Shown here in pieces: positions 16,490 through 25,448 of a stretch of 64,000 nucleotides of DNA (position 1 is its first letter; each line of letters starts with the position of its first letter). The stretch comes from CAIKMD01 sp963729935. GTDB taxonomy: Bacteria > Pseudomonadota > Alphaproteobacteria > ATCC43930 > CGMCC-115725. The stretch lies in NCBI GenBank assembly GCA_963729935.1, contig CAVSPW010000002.1, forward strand, positions 1,612,001 to 1,676,000, in the 5' to 3' direction. Below the pieces are notes generated by a model. That model searched no databases. It was not told the DNA's origin and saw nothing but the letters and a program-made list of their open reading frames with translations. The translations under genes were made by a program, and so were the position numbers.

Positions 16490-19400
16490 GACTCGATCCC
16501 GAACTGCTCGCGCAGCTGATTGCGCTTGGGGTGCCACAATCCACGCTCGATCGCCTCGGCCAGGCGCGCCTCGATCTCTTTCAGCGCCTCGGCATTGTGC
16601 GCCTCGAGAAACGCGCGCACTTCGGGATCGCCGAGATAGGCGTCAAAGAGAGCGTCGAAATGATGGTCCTTCACCGCCCGCGTCGTGGCGGCGAAGGCGA
16701 AAAGATAATCGACCGTCGCCGCGATCTCGAAGCCACCCTTGTAGCCGTGGCGCAGCACGCCCTTGATCCATTTTGGATTGGCGGCGCGCGCATGAACCAC
16801 CCGGCCGATCTCTTCCTCGAGGCTGCGGATGCACGGATACTCGGGGCGAGAATGGTCGTTGTGATAGATGACCGGCGCCGCGCCGGCGACGTGGCGGATC
16901 GCGGCAGCGAGCCCGCCCTCGAATTGGTAATAATCGTCGCTGTCGAGCAGATCATGCTCGCGATTGTCCTGATTCTGCACCACGGCCTCCACATTCTTGA
17001 GCCGCGTGCGGAAGAGGGCTTGCGCCTCTTGCCCCTCGGCGCCCGCGCCATAGGCGAACCCGCCCCAGGCGAGATAGGCCGCCGCGAGATCACCTTCATC
17101 CTGCCAGCCGCGTTCGTCGATGAGGGCTTGCAGCCCCGCGCCATAGGCGCCGGGCTTCGAGCCAAAGACGCGAAAGCCCGCGCGGCGCGCGGCCTCTTGC
17201 GGCGCGACGCCTTGCGCCTCAAGCGCATTCCGGTCCTGGGCCACGCGCGCGGCCAGCGGATTGACGCGCGCATCCTCGTCGAGCGCCGCCACGGCGCGCG
17301 CCGCGCTGTCGAAAAGATCGATGAGATTCGGAAACGCATCGCGGAAGAAGCCCGAGACGCGCAGGATCACGTCGATTCGCGGCCGGTCGAGTACGGAGGC
17401 GGGCAGAACCTCGAAGCCCGTGACCCGGCCGGTCTTGTCTTCCCAGCTCGGCCGGACACCCATCAGCGCCAGACCTTGGGCGATGTCGTCGCCGCCCGTG
17501 CGCATATTGGCGGTCCCCCAAGCCGAAAGCGCGATGCTCTGAGGATAGGCGCCATGATCCTGCACATGCCGCGCGATCAGGAGCGAAGCGGATTTCCAAC
17601 CCAAGTGCCAGGCCGCCGGGGTCGGCACCGCGCGGCTGTCGAGCGAGAAGAAATTGCGGCCGGTGGGGAGGACTTCGGGCCGCCCGCGCGAAGGCGCGCC
17701 CGACGGGCCGGGCGGAACGAAGCGCCCGCCGAGACCTTTGAGCAAGCCGTCGAGTTCCGCCCGGCCGCAGGCGGCGATCGCCGGCCGAAGTTCCTTCTCG
17801 ATCCAGCCGAGCACGGCGCGCGTGCGCTCCCATGCCGGGTCGGCCGCGCACTCTCCGCTCACCAGTCCGAGCGCCAGCGCCTCGAGGCGCTCCACCGTAT
17901 CGCCCGCGCTGCGCCACGTGCCTGCATCGGCCAGCGCGGCGGGCTTTGGCCCTTGCCAGGGCAGGCCGAGCTCGGCGCCGAGAGGATCGAAGCCCAGTTC
18001 CAGATCCTCGGCCAGCGCCCGGAGAAGCGAAGCCTCGTGCCGCGCCTTGCCGCGCGGCAGGCGCGCGAGCGCGACCAGTAGGTCGGGACTTTCGGGAGAG
18101 CGCCCGAAGACGTGCAGCCCGTCGCGGATCTGCATTTCTTTCAGCTCGCAAAGATAGGCGTCGAGCTTCTGCAAGGCCTGGGCATCGCCCTCGTGCCGCG
18201 CGATGCCGCAATCCTGATCGATGCCCGCGCCGCGCACGAGTTCGAGGATTTGCGCAGCCAGAAGCTTCACCCGGCGCGGATCGCCCGCGGCGGCCGCGTA
18301 ATATTCGTCGACGAGCCGCTCCAATTCGCCGAGACGGCCATAGGTTTCGGCGCGGGTCAGCGGCGGCGTCAGATGATCGACGATGACGGCCTGCGCCCGG
18401 CGCTTGGCCTGCGTGCCCTCGCCCGGATCATTGACGATGAAGGGATAAAGATGCGGCAGCGGCCCCAAGGCGGCCTCGGGGAAACACGCGGAGGAAAGCG
18501 CCAGCGCCTTGCCGGGCAGCCATTCGAGATTGCCGTGCTTGCCCAGATGCACGACCGCCTGCGCGCGCACCGAATCGGCAAGCCAGGCATAGAAGGCCAG
18601 ATAGCCGTGCGGCGGCGGCAGATCGGGCGCGTGATAGCTCGCTTTGGGATCGATGTCGTAGCCGCGCGAGGGCTGGACCGCGACGACGACATTGCCGCAG
18701 CGTATCGCTGGCATGGCGAAGGCGCCGCAATCGAGGCGGCTCTCGCGGAAAAACGGATCGCGCTCGGGCGCGCCCCAACGCGCGGTGACTTGCTCCTGTG
18801 CCGCGCGCGGCAGACAGGCGAAGAAGGTCGCGTAATCGCTGCGCGGAAAGGTCTCCTCGGCGCGGCGGGAGCGCACGGCATTGGTCGGCCCGGCCAGAAG
18901 GCGCGCGATCAGCGCATCGCCGTTTTCGGGGATGTCATCGACGCGGTAGCCGGCCGACTTCATCGCGTGCAGCACGCTGATCACCGAAGCGGGCGTATCC
19001 AATCCGACGCCGTTGCCGATCCGCCCGTCGCGATGCGGGTAATTGGCGAGCACCAGCGCGATGCGGCGTTCCTCGACGGGCGCGCGCCGGAGCGCCGCCC
19101 AGTTCCGCGCGAGATCGGCGACGAAATCGATCCGGTCCGGCACGGAGCGATAGAGAGCGAGCTCGGCTTCGGTCAGCGGATCGCGCGCCGGCTGCGCCTT
19201 GAAGGAGACGGCCCGGCTGATGATGCGGCCGTCGAGCTCCGGCAAGGCGACGTTCATCGCGATGTCGCGCGCATCGAGGCCGCGCGTTCCGGCATGCCAG
19301 GCCTCGACGACGCCGCCGGAAAAGATCACCTGCAGCACCGGGCAATCGAAGCGCGCAAAGGGACCGCTGCGGCCATCGCCGGTCGAGACCGCAAAGCCGG

Positions 19401-20205
19401 TCGCGTTGAGGACGATGTCCGGCGGCGAAGTCGAACATTCCGCCTCGATCAGCACCGCGGAATGCGAGTCTTTGAGAGACGAGACGTAGATCGGCAGCGG
19501 ATTGAGCCCGCGTCGGCGCAGCGCGGCGATGAGATCGTCCACGGGCGCCATGTTGCCCGCGAGGACGAGCGCGCGATAGAAGACGAGCGCCGCGACGGGC
19601 GCGCCCTCTTGCCAATGATGGCTTATATCCTCGATCCCGCCCAGCCGCGCGCCCGGCCAATAGAGCCCGGCACGCAGCAAAGGCGCGGGCTCGCGCCACG
19701 GCGTTTCCTTGCCGACGAGGCTCGCGGCAAAACGCAAACATTGTTCGGCATTGGCGGGGCCGCCCTCGGCCAGATAGCGCCACAGCCGGTGCAAGGTTGC
19801 AGCATCGAGCGTCGAGGATCGCGCCAATTCCGCATCGGGCTGGTCGTCGCCGGGCAGAAGCGCCAAGGCGATGCCGTGGGCGCGCGCCATTTCGGCGAGA
19901 CGCTCGACGCCGTAATTCCAATAGGAGCGGCCGCCCAGGATGCGGGCGACGACGAGCCGCGCGTGCCGCGCCACTTTATCGAGATAGAGATCGACCGAGA
20001 AATTGTGGCCGAGCTTCAACAAGCTCGCGAGGCGGAGGCGCGGCCAAGCCGCGTCCTCGGCAGCGAGCTTTTTTTGCGCCGCGGCCAGGCAGGCCAGATC
20101 GCTGTCCGCCGCGGAAAGCACGACGATGTCGCCCGGCGTCTGATCGAGGTCGACCGCCGCCGCGCCGTCGCTGATCGTGCCGGGAATCGCGGCTAGAAGA
20201 TGCAT
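16486..20205 (-). CDS. cobN: cobaltochelatase large subunit CobN
   Basis: Large subunit of the ATP-dependent cobaltochelatase, which in aerobic producers works with CobS and CobT on hydrogenobyrinate a,c-diamide. ATG 20205 (MHLLAAIPGTISDG) gives 1239 aa, the usual CobN size. Family segments include LYWPGARLGGIEDI, ANYPHRDGRIGNGVGLDTPA, VVHLGKHGNLEWLPGKALAL, PFIVNDPGEGTQAKRRAQAV and HNDHSRPEYPCIRSLEEEIG. No CobS or CobT (or ChlI/ChlD) partner is seen in the window. Its occurrence with CbiX, CbiD and CbiG is worth noting: the two chelation strategies are normally alternatives. It lies between cobW and cobO in the riboswitch operon. Confidence 0.94.
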   Translation of the reverse strand: MHLLAAIPGTISDGAAAVDLDQTPGDIVVLSAADSDLACLAAAQKKLAAEDAAWPRLRLASLLKLGHNFSVDLYLDKVARHARLVVARILGGRSYWNYGVERLAEMARAHGIALALLPGDDQPDAELARSSTLDAATLHRLWRYLAEGGPANAEQCLRFAASLVGKETPWREPAPLLRAGLYWPGARLGGIEDISHHWQEGAPVAALVFYRALVLAGNMAPVDDLIAALRRRGLNPLPIYVSSLKDSHSAVLIEAECSTSPPDIVLNATGFAVSTGDGRSGPFARFDCPVLQVIFSGGVVEAWHAGTRGLDARDIAMNVALPELDGRIISRAVSFKAQPARDPLTEAELALYRSVPDRIDFVADLARNWAALRRAPVEERRIALVLANYPHRDGRIGNGVGLDTPASVISVLHAMKSAGYRVDDIPENGDALIARLLAGPTNAVRSRRAEETFPRSDYATFFACLPRAAQEQVTARWGAPERDPFFRESRLDCGAFAMPAIRCGNVVVAVQPSRGYDIDPKASYHAPDLPPPHGYLAFYAWLADSVRAQAVVHLGKHGNLEWLPGKALALSSACFPEAALGPLPHLYPFIVNDPGEGTQAKRRAQAVIVDHLTPPLTRAETYGRLGELERLVDEYYAAAAGDPRRVKLLAAQILELVRGAGIDQDCGIARHEGDAQALQKLDAYLCELKEMQIRDGLHVFGRSPESPDLLVALARLPRGKARHEASLLRALAEDLELGFDPLGAELGLPWQGPKPAALADAGTWRSAGDTVERLEALALGLVSGECAADPAWERTRAVLGWIEKELRPAIAACGRAELDGLLKGLGGRFVPPGPSGAPSRGRPEVLPTGRNFFSLDSRAVPTPAAWHLGWKSASLLIARHVQDHGAYPQSIALSAWGTANMRTGGDDIAQGLALMGVRPSWEDKTGRVTGFEVLPASVLDRPRIDVILRVSGFFRDAFPNLIDLFDSAARAVAALDEDARVNPLAARVAQDRNALEAQGVAPQEAARRAGFRVFGSKPGAYGAGLQALIDERGWQDEGDLAAAYLAWGGFAYGAGAEGQEAQALFRTRLKNVEAVVQNQDNREHDLLDSDDYYQFEGGLAAAIRHVAGAAPVIYHNDHSRPEYPCIRSLEEEIGRVVHARAANPKWIKGVLRHGYKGGFEIAATVDYLFAFAATTRAVKDHHFDALFDAYLGDPEVRAFLEAHNAEALKEIEARLAEAIERGLWHPKRNQLREQFGIES

Positions 20206-20212
20206 CGCCGGC

Positions 20213-21232
20213 TCATGCCGTAATTCCGGCGGCGATCGCCGACGCAATCGCATCGCGCGCGATGCCCTTGCGGCCGATCACGACGAGGCGCGACGCGCGC
20301 GGCTCGTCCCTGCGCCAGGGCCGATCGAAATATTGCTCGATGCGGGGTCCCACCGCCTGCACGACATGACGGAATTCCTTGCCCGGCACGTCGAGAAATC
20401 CCTTCATGCGCAAAATGTCATGCGCGGCGATGACGCGCGACAAACACGCGGCGAGCGCGGGCGGATCGCGAACCGGTTGGAGCGCGACCACGAAACTGTC
20501 GAAATCGTCATGGTCGTGCGTGGCCTGGAGATCGTGCTGCGAAGGGCGCGCGGCCAAATCATCCTCTGCGGCCGCGGAGAGGCCGAGCAGCACCTGGGGC
20601 GCGACCTTGCCGAAAGAGGCGGTCACATGCTTGGCCTGCGGCCGCAGCCGCGACCGGATCTCGCGTTTTGCGATATCGAGCGTCTCGGCATCGGCGAGAT
20701 CGGCCTTGTTCAGCACGACCAGATCGGCGCAGGCCAATTGATCGCCGAAGACCTCGTCGAGCGGATTGTCGTGAACGAGTTCCGGCGTGGTCGAGGCAAA
20801 GCGCCCCGCGGCCACGGCAGGCGCGTCGATCACCGCGACGACGCCGTCGACCGTGACCCGCGCTTTGATCTCGGGCCAGTTGAAGGCTTGCACCAGCGGT
20901 TTCGGCAGGGCGAGGCCCGAGGTCTCGATCAGGATATGATCGGGCGGTTCGGGACGTTCGATGAGGCGCTCCAGCGCCGGCAGAAAATCCTCGGCGACGG
21001 TGCAGCAGATACAGCCATTGGCGAGCTCGACCACGTCGTCCGCGCCGCAGGCTTCGACGCCGCAGCCCAAAAGCAGCTCGCGATCGATCCCGAGCTCGCC
21101 GAATTCGTTGATGACGAGGGCGATGCGCCGCCCTTCGGCGTTGGCGACGAGATGGCGCAGCAGGCTCGTCTTCCCCGCGCCGAGAAAGCCGGTGACGATC
21201 GTGGCGGGAATCTTGCGCATCGGCGTCATCAT
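20213..21232 (-). CDS. cobW: CobW-type G3E metal-chaperone GTPase
   Basis: SIMIBI-class GTPase of the COG0523 family, thought to deliver Co(II) in the cobalamin pathway. The start at ATG 21232 overlaps the cobP stop and gives 339 aa. Motifs are Walker A GFLGAGKTSLL (~residues 15-25), ELANGCICCTV with the CxCC metal site, IETSGLALPKPLVQAF, and the G4 motif NKADLAD. The C-terminal domain includes an acidic/His stretch (HDHDDFDS) and the usual RMKGFLDVPG. Position between cobP and cobN fits cobalt supply to CobN. Confidence 0.93.
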   Translation of the reverse strand: MMTPMRKIPATIVTGFLGAGKTSLLRHLVANAEGRRIALVINEFGELGIDRELLLGCGVEACGADDVVELANGCICCTVAEDFLPALERLIERPEPPDHILIETSGLALPKPLVQAFNWPEIKARVTVDGVVAVIDAPAVAAGRFASTTPELVHDNPLDEVFGDQLACADLVVLNKADLADAETLDIAKREIRSRLRPQAKHVTASFGKVAPQVLLGLSAAAEDDLAARPSQHDLQATHDHDDFDSFVVALQPVRDPPALAACLSRVIAAHDILRMKGFLDVPGKEFRHVVQAVGPRIEQYFDRPWRRDEPRASRLVVIGRKGIARDAIASAIAAGITA

Positions 21233-21789
21233 CCTTTGAGGGTGAGCGGCAGGCCCGCCGCCACGAAAACGACGCGGTCCGCGATCGCGGCGATCCTTTG
21301 ATTGAGCCGGCCGGCGTGATCGCGGAAGGCGCGCGCGAGCGCGTTGTCGGGCACAATGCCGAGGCCGACCTCGTTGGCGACCAACACGACCGGCGCCCCC
21401 ATCCGGGGCAGCACGGCCAACAGCCGCTCGATCTCGAAGCCGATGTCGCGCCCGGCCGCCATCAGATTGGCGAGCCACAAGGTCAGGCAATCGATCAGGA
21501 TCGGCGACGAACCTTCGGCAAGCTCGAGCAGGCGATTGACCAGGTCGACGGGCTCTTCGATCGTGGTCCAGCCCGCGCCGCGCCGCGCGCGATGAGCCGC
21601 GATGCGCGTCTCCATTTCGGCGTCGCCCTGCTCCGCCGTCGCGAGGTAAAGCGCCTTCCCGCCCACGCTCGCCGCGAGGGTTTCGGCAAAGCGGCTCTTG
21701 CCCGAGCGCGCGCCGCCCAGAATGAGGGCAATGCGCGGCAAGGCCGCACGCGCGGCATCCGACAAGGCTGGAACGCTCACTTCCGGCAA
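21229..21789 (-). CDS. cobP: adenosylcobinamide kinase / adenosylcobinamide-phosphate guanylyltransferase (CobP/CobU)
   Basis: Phosphorylates adenosylcobinamide and then transfers GMP, giving adenosylcobinamide-GDP. I choose TTG 21789: GGAGG (21796-21800) lies 6 bases upstream, giving 186 aa, close to the family length. The frame is open to a TTG at 21825, but that codon is in the 3' strand of the riboswitch P1 helix, so it is unlikely to be the start. GTG 21780 is another option. Motifs are LILGGARSGKSRFAE (residues 23-37), the LYLATAEQGDAEMETRIAAH region with the guanylated His, LIDCLTLWLAN and LVANEVGLGIVPDNALARAF (20 residues). First gene of the riboswitch operon. Confidence 0.93.
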   Translation of the reverse strand: MPEVSVPALSDAARAALPRIALILGGARSGKSRFAETLAASVGGKALYLATAEQGDAEMETRIAAHRARRGAGWTTIEEPVDLVNRLLELAEGSSPILIDCLTLWLANLMAAGRDIGFEIERLLAVLPRMGAPVVLVANEVGLGIVPDNALARAFRDHAGRLNQRIAAIADRVVFVAAGLPLTLKG

Positions 21790-21818
21790 GACACTCCTCC
21801 GCCCGAGGATGGTCGGCT

Positions 21819-21979
21819 GCGACAAGGCGATGCGGAGGTCTCCTGGCTCGGGGTCACAGACCGCTTGCGCCTTCCCGGCGGAAGATTTCCGCCAGTGGCC
21901 TGCATGCCGCGGTCTCGCCGCTTACAGTTGCGGGGGCAGCGCCGGCATCGCACCGGCTTCCCTGTCGCATCGCTGTCGC
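21819..21979 (-). promoter_or_regulatory. cobalamin (AdoCbl) riboswitch
   Basis: Read on the minus strand, the region has the conserved B12-riboswitch blocks in order: GGGAAGCCGGTGCGATGCCG, the core GCCCCCGCAACTGTAAGCGG (complement of 21919-21939), CCACTGG...GGGAAGGCG, and the B12 box TGACCCCGAGCCAGGAGACC (complement of 21837-21856). The closing P1 helix is visible. GCGACA-GCGATGCG (complement of 21966-21979) pairs with CGCATCGC-CT-TGTCGC (complement of 21819-21834), 14 pairs with a two-base bulge. The cobP ribosome site is about 20 bases past P1, which suggests translational control of cobP and polarity on cobW, cobN, cobO and cobQ. Confidence 0.96.
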
Positions 21980-22019
21980 GAACCTAGCACGCGGCCCGGC
22001 CGGGCGCTATCGTCCGCGC

Positions 22020-22895
22020 ATGATCCTGGTCATCGGCGCGTCGGGCGCCGTGGGCATCCCGACCATCAAGCATCTCGCGGAGCGCGGCGCCCCGGTCCGC
22101 GCCTTGACGTCGAGCGCCGAATCCGCCGCGCGGCTGCAGCGGCTGGGCGTGCGCGAGACGGTGCTCGGCGATTTCCGCAAGCCGGACGATCTTCGCCGCG
22201 CCGCCGACGGAGCCGATGCGGTGCTCCAAATTCCGCCGCGCTTCACCGAGGACGAGGCGGCGATCGGGTTGAGCGCCCTCGCCGCGGCGAAGGCGGCCGG
22301 GGTCGGCCATTACGTCTTCTGCTCGGCCTTCCACCCGCAAATGCGCCAGATGGATCATCACTGGTCGAAACTTCTGGTCGAAGAGGCGGTGATCGAATCG
22401 GGGCTGTCTTTCACCATCCTACAACCGGCGATGTTCATGCAGAATCTGCGCGTCGAATGGCCCTCGATCCGCGATCGCGGGATCTATGCGCGGCCCTATT
22501 CGCCCGAGCGCAAGCTGGCGCTCGTCGATACCGAGGATCTCGGCGAGGCGGCCGCCATCGTGCTCACCCAGCCGGGCTATCGGGGCGCCACCTTCGAGCT
22601 TGCGAGCGGGGAATCGCTGAGCCATGCGGAGATGGCCGCGATCATCGGCGAAGAATGGGGCAAGCCCGTCCGTGCGATCGCGCGCGACCAGGCGGAATGG
22701 ACGCAATGGGCGCGCCAGCACGGGTGGAAGCCCTGGTCGATCGAGGCCTATCTCAAAATGTGCCGCCACTACGACGCGCATGGCTATCCCGGCGGCAATT
22801 CCCTGGTCCTGGCGATGATTTTGGGGCGCAAGCCGGGCGGCTTTCGGTCCTTCTTGCGCCGCTTCCTCGCCGCCGAGGCGGCGCCGCCGCGCTGA
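22020..22895 (+). CDS. NmrA-like NAD(P)-binding atypical SDR protein
   Basis: A 291-aa Rossmann protein starting ILVIGASGAVGIPTIKHLA, an atypical short-chain-dehydrogenase nucleotide site (GASGAVG, residues 6-12). It shows SAESAARLQRLGVRETVLGDF for the second strand-turn (first 20 residues shown are partial) and the NmrA-type AAAKAAGVGHYVFCSAF. No Tyr-xxx-Lys catalytic pair is obvious, as in NmrA redox sensors and NADH-binding epimerase relatives. Divergent from the riboswitch operon; ten bases upstream of the flavin reductase gene and probably in an operon with it. Substrate unknown. Confidence 0.85.
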   Translation: MILVIGASGAVGIPTIKHLAERGAPVRALTSSAESAARLQRLGVRETVLGDFRKPDDLRRAADGADAVLQIPPRFTEDEAAIGLSALAAAKAAGVGHYVFCSAFHPQMRQMDHHWSKLLVEEAVIESGLSFTILQPAMFMQNLRVEWPSIRDRGIYARPYSPERKLALVDTEDLGEAAAIVLTQPGYRGATFELASGESLSHAEMAAIIGEEWGKPVRAIARDQAEWTQWARQHGWKPWSIEAYLKMCRHYDAHGYPGGNSLVLAMILGRKPGGFRSFLRRFLAAEAAPPR

Positions 22896-22905
22896 GGGCG
22901 ATCCC

Positions 22906-23889
22906 ATGGGACAATACGAAGTCGCCGTCGATTCGATCACCAAACGCACGCCGGAGGTCAGCGAGCTGGTCTTGCGCTCGAAAGACGGCGGAAGGCTGCC
23001 CGGCTATGGCCCCGGCGCCCATATCGAGATCGACGTCATACTCGACGACGGGACGCAGGGAATGCGCGCCTATTCGCTGCTCGGCGGAACCGTGGATGCC
23101 GACGACCCGCCCGACACCTACCGCATCGCGGTCGAGCGCCGCGCCGACGGAGCCGGCGGCTCGCGGTTTCTTTGCGACCGGATTGCGGTCGGATCGAGCC
23201 TCGGCATCTCGGCGCCGCGCGACAATTTCGCGCTCGAAACCCACAAGGCCAACCGGTTGCTCGTGGCCGGCGGCATCGGCATCGCGCCGATCTATGCGAT
23301 GACACGCCGCCTGAAGCGCGAGGGGCTCGCCTTCGCGCTCGCCTATGTCGCGCCGGACAAGGCCCGGATGGCCTATCGCGAAGAGATCCTGGCGCTCGCC
23401 GGCGCGCAAGCGATCCTTCACGAGGAAGCGGGCGCGGCGGAGCCTTTCGACGCGAGACCGCTGGTCAAGACCCTGGCCTATCCTGCCGAGGTCTATGTGT
23501 GCGGCTCCTACGCGCTCAATCAAGCCGTGGTCGCGGCGGCCAATGCCGCGGGATTGTCGCGATTGCAAATTCACGAGCAGTGCTTCGCGCCGCCGCCGCC
23601 CGTGCCGGTGGAGAACACCGCCTTCGACGTGCTGTTGCGCCGCTCGGGCATCGAGTTCCATGTGCCGGCCGATGCCAGCATTCTCGAAACCATGCTCGCG
23701 GCCGGACACACGCCCAAATTCTATTGCGGGCGCGGCGAATGCGGCCTTTGCCCGATGACGATCGTCTCGGCGGACGGCCCCATCGAGCATCGCGACCACA
23801 TTCTGAAACCGGAAGAAAAGACGCGCGACAAGCGCATGTGCATCTGCGTCTCGCGCATCAAGGGGACGCGGCTCGTGCTCGACGCCTGA
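22906..23889 (+). CDS. phthalate-dioxygenase-reductase-type oxidoreductase (FMN/NAD/[2Fe-2S])
   Basis: A 327-aa electron-transfer protein like VanB/PDR. The N-terminal flavin domain has GPGAHIEIDV and the FMN-binding RAYSLLG. The NAD domain has LLVAGGIGIAPIYAM and VYVCGSYALN. The C-terminal plant-type ferredoxin has YCGRGECGLCPM and a final Cys in RMCICVSR, giving the four cluster ligands. These proteins normally pass electrons to a Rieske oxygenase. No such oxygenase is in the window, so the partner is unknown. It lies downstream of the NmrA-like gene and converges on cobC. Confidence 0.92.
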   Translation: MGQYEVAVDSITKRTPEVSELVLRSKDGGRLPGYGPGAHIEIDVILDDGTQGMRAYSLLGGTVDADDPPDTYRIAVERRADGAGGSRFLCDRIAVGSSLGISAPRDNFALETHKANRLLVAGGIGIAPIYAMTRRLKREGLAFALAYVAPDKARMAYREEILALAGAQAILHEEAGAAEPFDARPLVKTLAYPAEVYVCGSYALNQAVVAAANAAGLSRLQIHEQCFAPPPPVPVENTAFDVLLRRSGIEFHVPADASILETMLAAGHTPKFYCGRGECGLCPMTIVSADGPIEHRDHILKPEEKTRDKRMCICVSRIKGTRLVLDA

Positions 23890-23920
23890 GTCCGGCGGGA
23901 CGACGAGGTCGTTCCTCGCT

Positions 23921-24568
23921 TCAGACCGGCGGCTGATTCACCGCGCTGACCCGCCAGCCATGGCCGACGCCCGGCCCCGGAATATGATCGATCCGCGTCA
24001 GCGACAGATTGTCGATGGTGAAGGACAGCGCCGCTTCGGGCGAGAGATCGAGCGCCAGGGCCAGCGCCGCGCGAATCGTGCCGCCATGGGTGACGGCGAG
24101 GATGTCGCGCCCGGCGAATTGCCGATTGAGGCGCGCGATCGCGCCATGAACGCGACGCATCAGCGCAACGAAGCTTTCTCCGCCCGGCGGCGTCTCATGC
24201 GCCGGCGCGAGCCAGAAGCGGTGCCAGGCCTCGCCGCGGCGCGCCGCGAGCTCATCATAGCGCACGCCCTGCCATTCGCCGAAATGCTGCTCGATCAGGT
24301 CGGGCACGATCGCCACGCCGGGTCCCGGTATCGGATCCGGGCCGTCGAGACCCGCGGCGACGAGCGCGGCCGCCGTCATATGCGTGCGTTTCAACGGGCT
24401 CGTGACCCAGATCGCGCCTTGCGGCAAACGGTTCACCAGCCCCCCAAACTGAGCGCTGTCATTGACGTCGCAGGGAAAGTCGGTCTGGCCATAGCAGCAG
24501 CCCCGATTGACGGTGACCGGCGCATGACGGACCCACCACCAACGCGTCGTCTCCGTGCTTTCGCTCAT
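23921..24568 (-). CDS. cobC: histidine phosphatase, probable alpha-ribazole-5'-phosphate phosphatase (CobC-like)
   Basis: Histidine-phosphatase superfamily protein, 215 aa from ATG 24568, which overlaps the cobS stop by 4 bases. The phospho-His motif is WWWVRHAPV (residues ~10-18), and YGQTDFPCDV follows the family pattern for alpha-ribazole phosphatases. Also visible are the Arg of SPLKRTHMTA, HFGEWQGVRYDELA, and the second catalytic His in DILAVTHGGTIRAAL. Coupling with cobS supports a role in removing the phosphate in nucleotide-loop assembly, though the family is broad. Confidence 0.85.
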   Translation of the reverse strand: MSESTETTRWWWVRHAPVTVNRGCCYGQTDFPCDVNDSAQFGGLVNRLPQGAIWVTSPLKRTHMTAAALVAAGLDGPDPIPGPGVAIVPDLIEQHFGEWQGVRYDELAARRGEAWHRFWLAPAHETPPGGESFVALMRRVHGAIARLNRQFAGRDILAVTHGGTIRAALALALDLSPEAALSFTIDNLSLTRIDHIPGPGVGHGWRVSAVNQPPV

Positions 24569-25338
24569 GTCGACCACGCCGCGACGGCGAGGAGCGCGGC
24601 GATCTCGCCGCCTTGCTCGAGCGCGCCCAGGACGTCGCCGGTCTGACCGCCGATCTGGCGTTGCGCGACCCAGCCGATCGCCGCCATCACCACGGCCGCA
24701 ACGATCGATGCGGCCAGCCCGGGCCGAACCCCAACGCAAAACAGCGCCGCGACGATACCGATGCCGCCAGCCCAGAGAACGGCGCTCGACTCCGGACGGC
24801 CCGCGCCGGCGCCGAGCCCATCGCCGCGGGCCGGTTCCAGAAAGCGCATCGCCCCGGGCAGGAAACCGCGCGCCAGCGCATGCGCCGCGATCAAAGCGCC
24901 CAGGACGCGCCAGCCCTGAGCGATCTGGCCGATGGCGATCACCCGCAAAGCGACGCTGAAGACGAGCGCGAGCACACCGTAAACGCCCGTGCGGCTATCG
25001 CGCATGATGACGAGCTTGTCCGCGGGATCGATGCCGCCGCCGAACCCGTCGGCCGTGTCCGCGAGCCCGTCCTCATGCAGACCGCCGGTGACGAGCGCGG
25101 TGGCGCCGACTGCGATCAACGCCGCGGCAAGAGCGGGCAGATCGAGCCCGAGGGCGATGCCATAGGCGACGGCGCCGATTGCCCCGACGAGGATGCCGGC
25201 CACGGGAAAGGCCCAGGCCGCATCGGCCAGGTTTGCCGGCGCCGGCCGGTCGACCGCCGCGCGATGAAGCGGCAATCGCGTCAGGAAGGTCAGGGCGGCA
25301 ATCAGATCCTCGCGCCAGGTTTCCGGATAGGCGCTCAT
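24565..25338 (-). CDS. cobS: adenosylcobinamide-GDP ribazoletransferase (CobS/CobV)
   Basis: Membrane enzyme joining adenosylcobinamide-GDP to alpha-ribazole(-phosphate), the last assembly step. ATG 25338 (MSAYPETWREDLIAALTFLTRLP) gives 257 aa; the frame is open further upstream but that would overrun the promoter shared with cobT. Family motifs are TGGLHEDGLADTADGFGGG and IMRDSRTGVYGVLAL (about residues 85-125), with five to six hydrophobic segments. Note that this is cobalamin synthase, not the chelatase subunit also called CobS. Divergent from cobT, coupled to cobC. Confidence 0.94.
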   Translation of the reverse strand: MSAYPETWREDLIAALTFLTRLPLHRAAVDRPAPANLADAAWAFPVAGILVGAIGAVAYGIALGLDLPALAAALIAVGATALVTGGLHEDGLADTADGFGGGIDPADKLVIMRDSRTGVYGVLALVFSVALRVIAIGQIAQGWRVLGALIAAHALARGFLPGAMRFLEPARGDGLGAGAGRPESSAVLWAGGIGIVAALFCVGVRPGLAASIVAAVVMAAIGWVAQRQIGGQTGDVLGALEQGGEIAALLAVAAWST

Positions 25339-25448
25339 GTCCTGGTTTTTAACCCAACTCGCCGTTTCGTGCCAGCGCGCGCGGTTTTTGCTTGGCGCTT
25401 CACGCACGATGCGGGAAAGTCGCCGCGCTTTCCACAAGGAGGATGCCG

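Noticed and set aside
18112..20196. 694-codon plus-strand ORF opposite cobN
   Set aside because: Antisense shadow of cobN with no recognisable motif.
23889..23921. Rho-independent terminator between the flavin reductase and cobC
   Set aside because: Only a 5-bp CGAGG/CCTCG stem without a T-run; too weak to call.
25443..25448. ATG 25443 as cobT start
   Set aside because: The AAGGAGG directly touches it; ATG 25449 has correct spacing.
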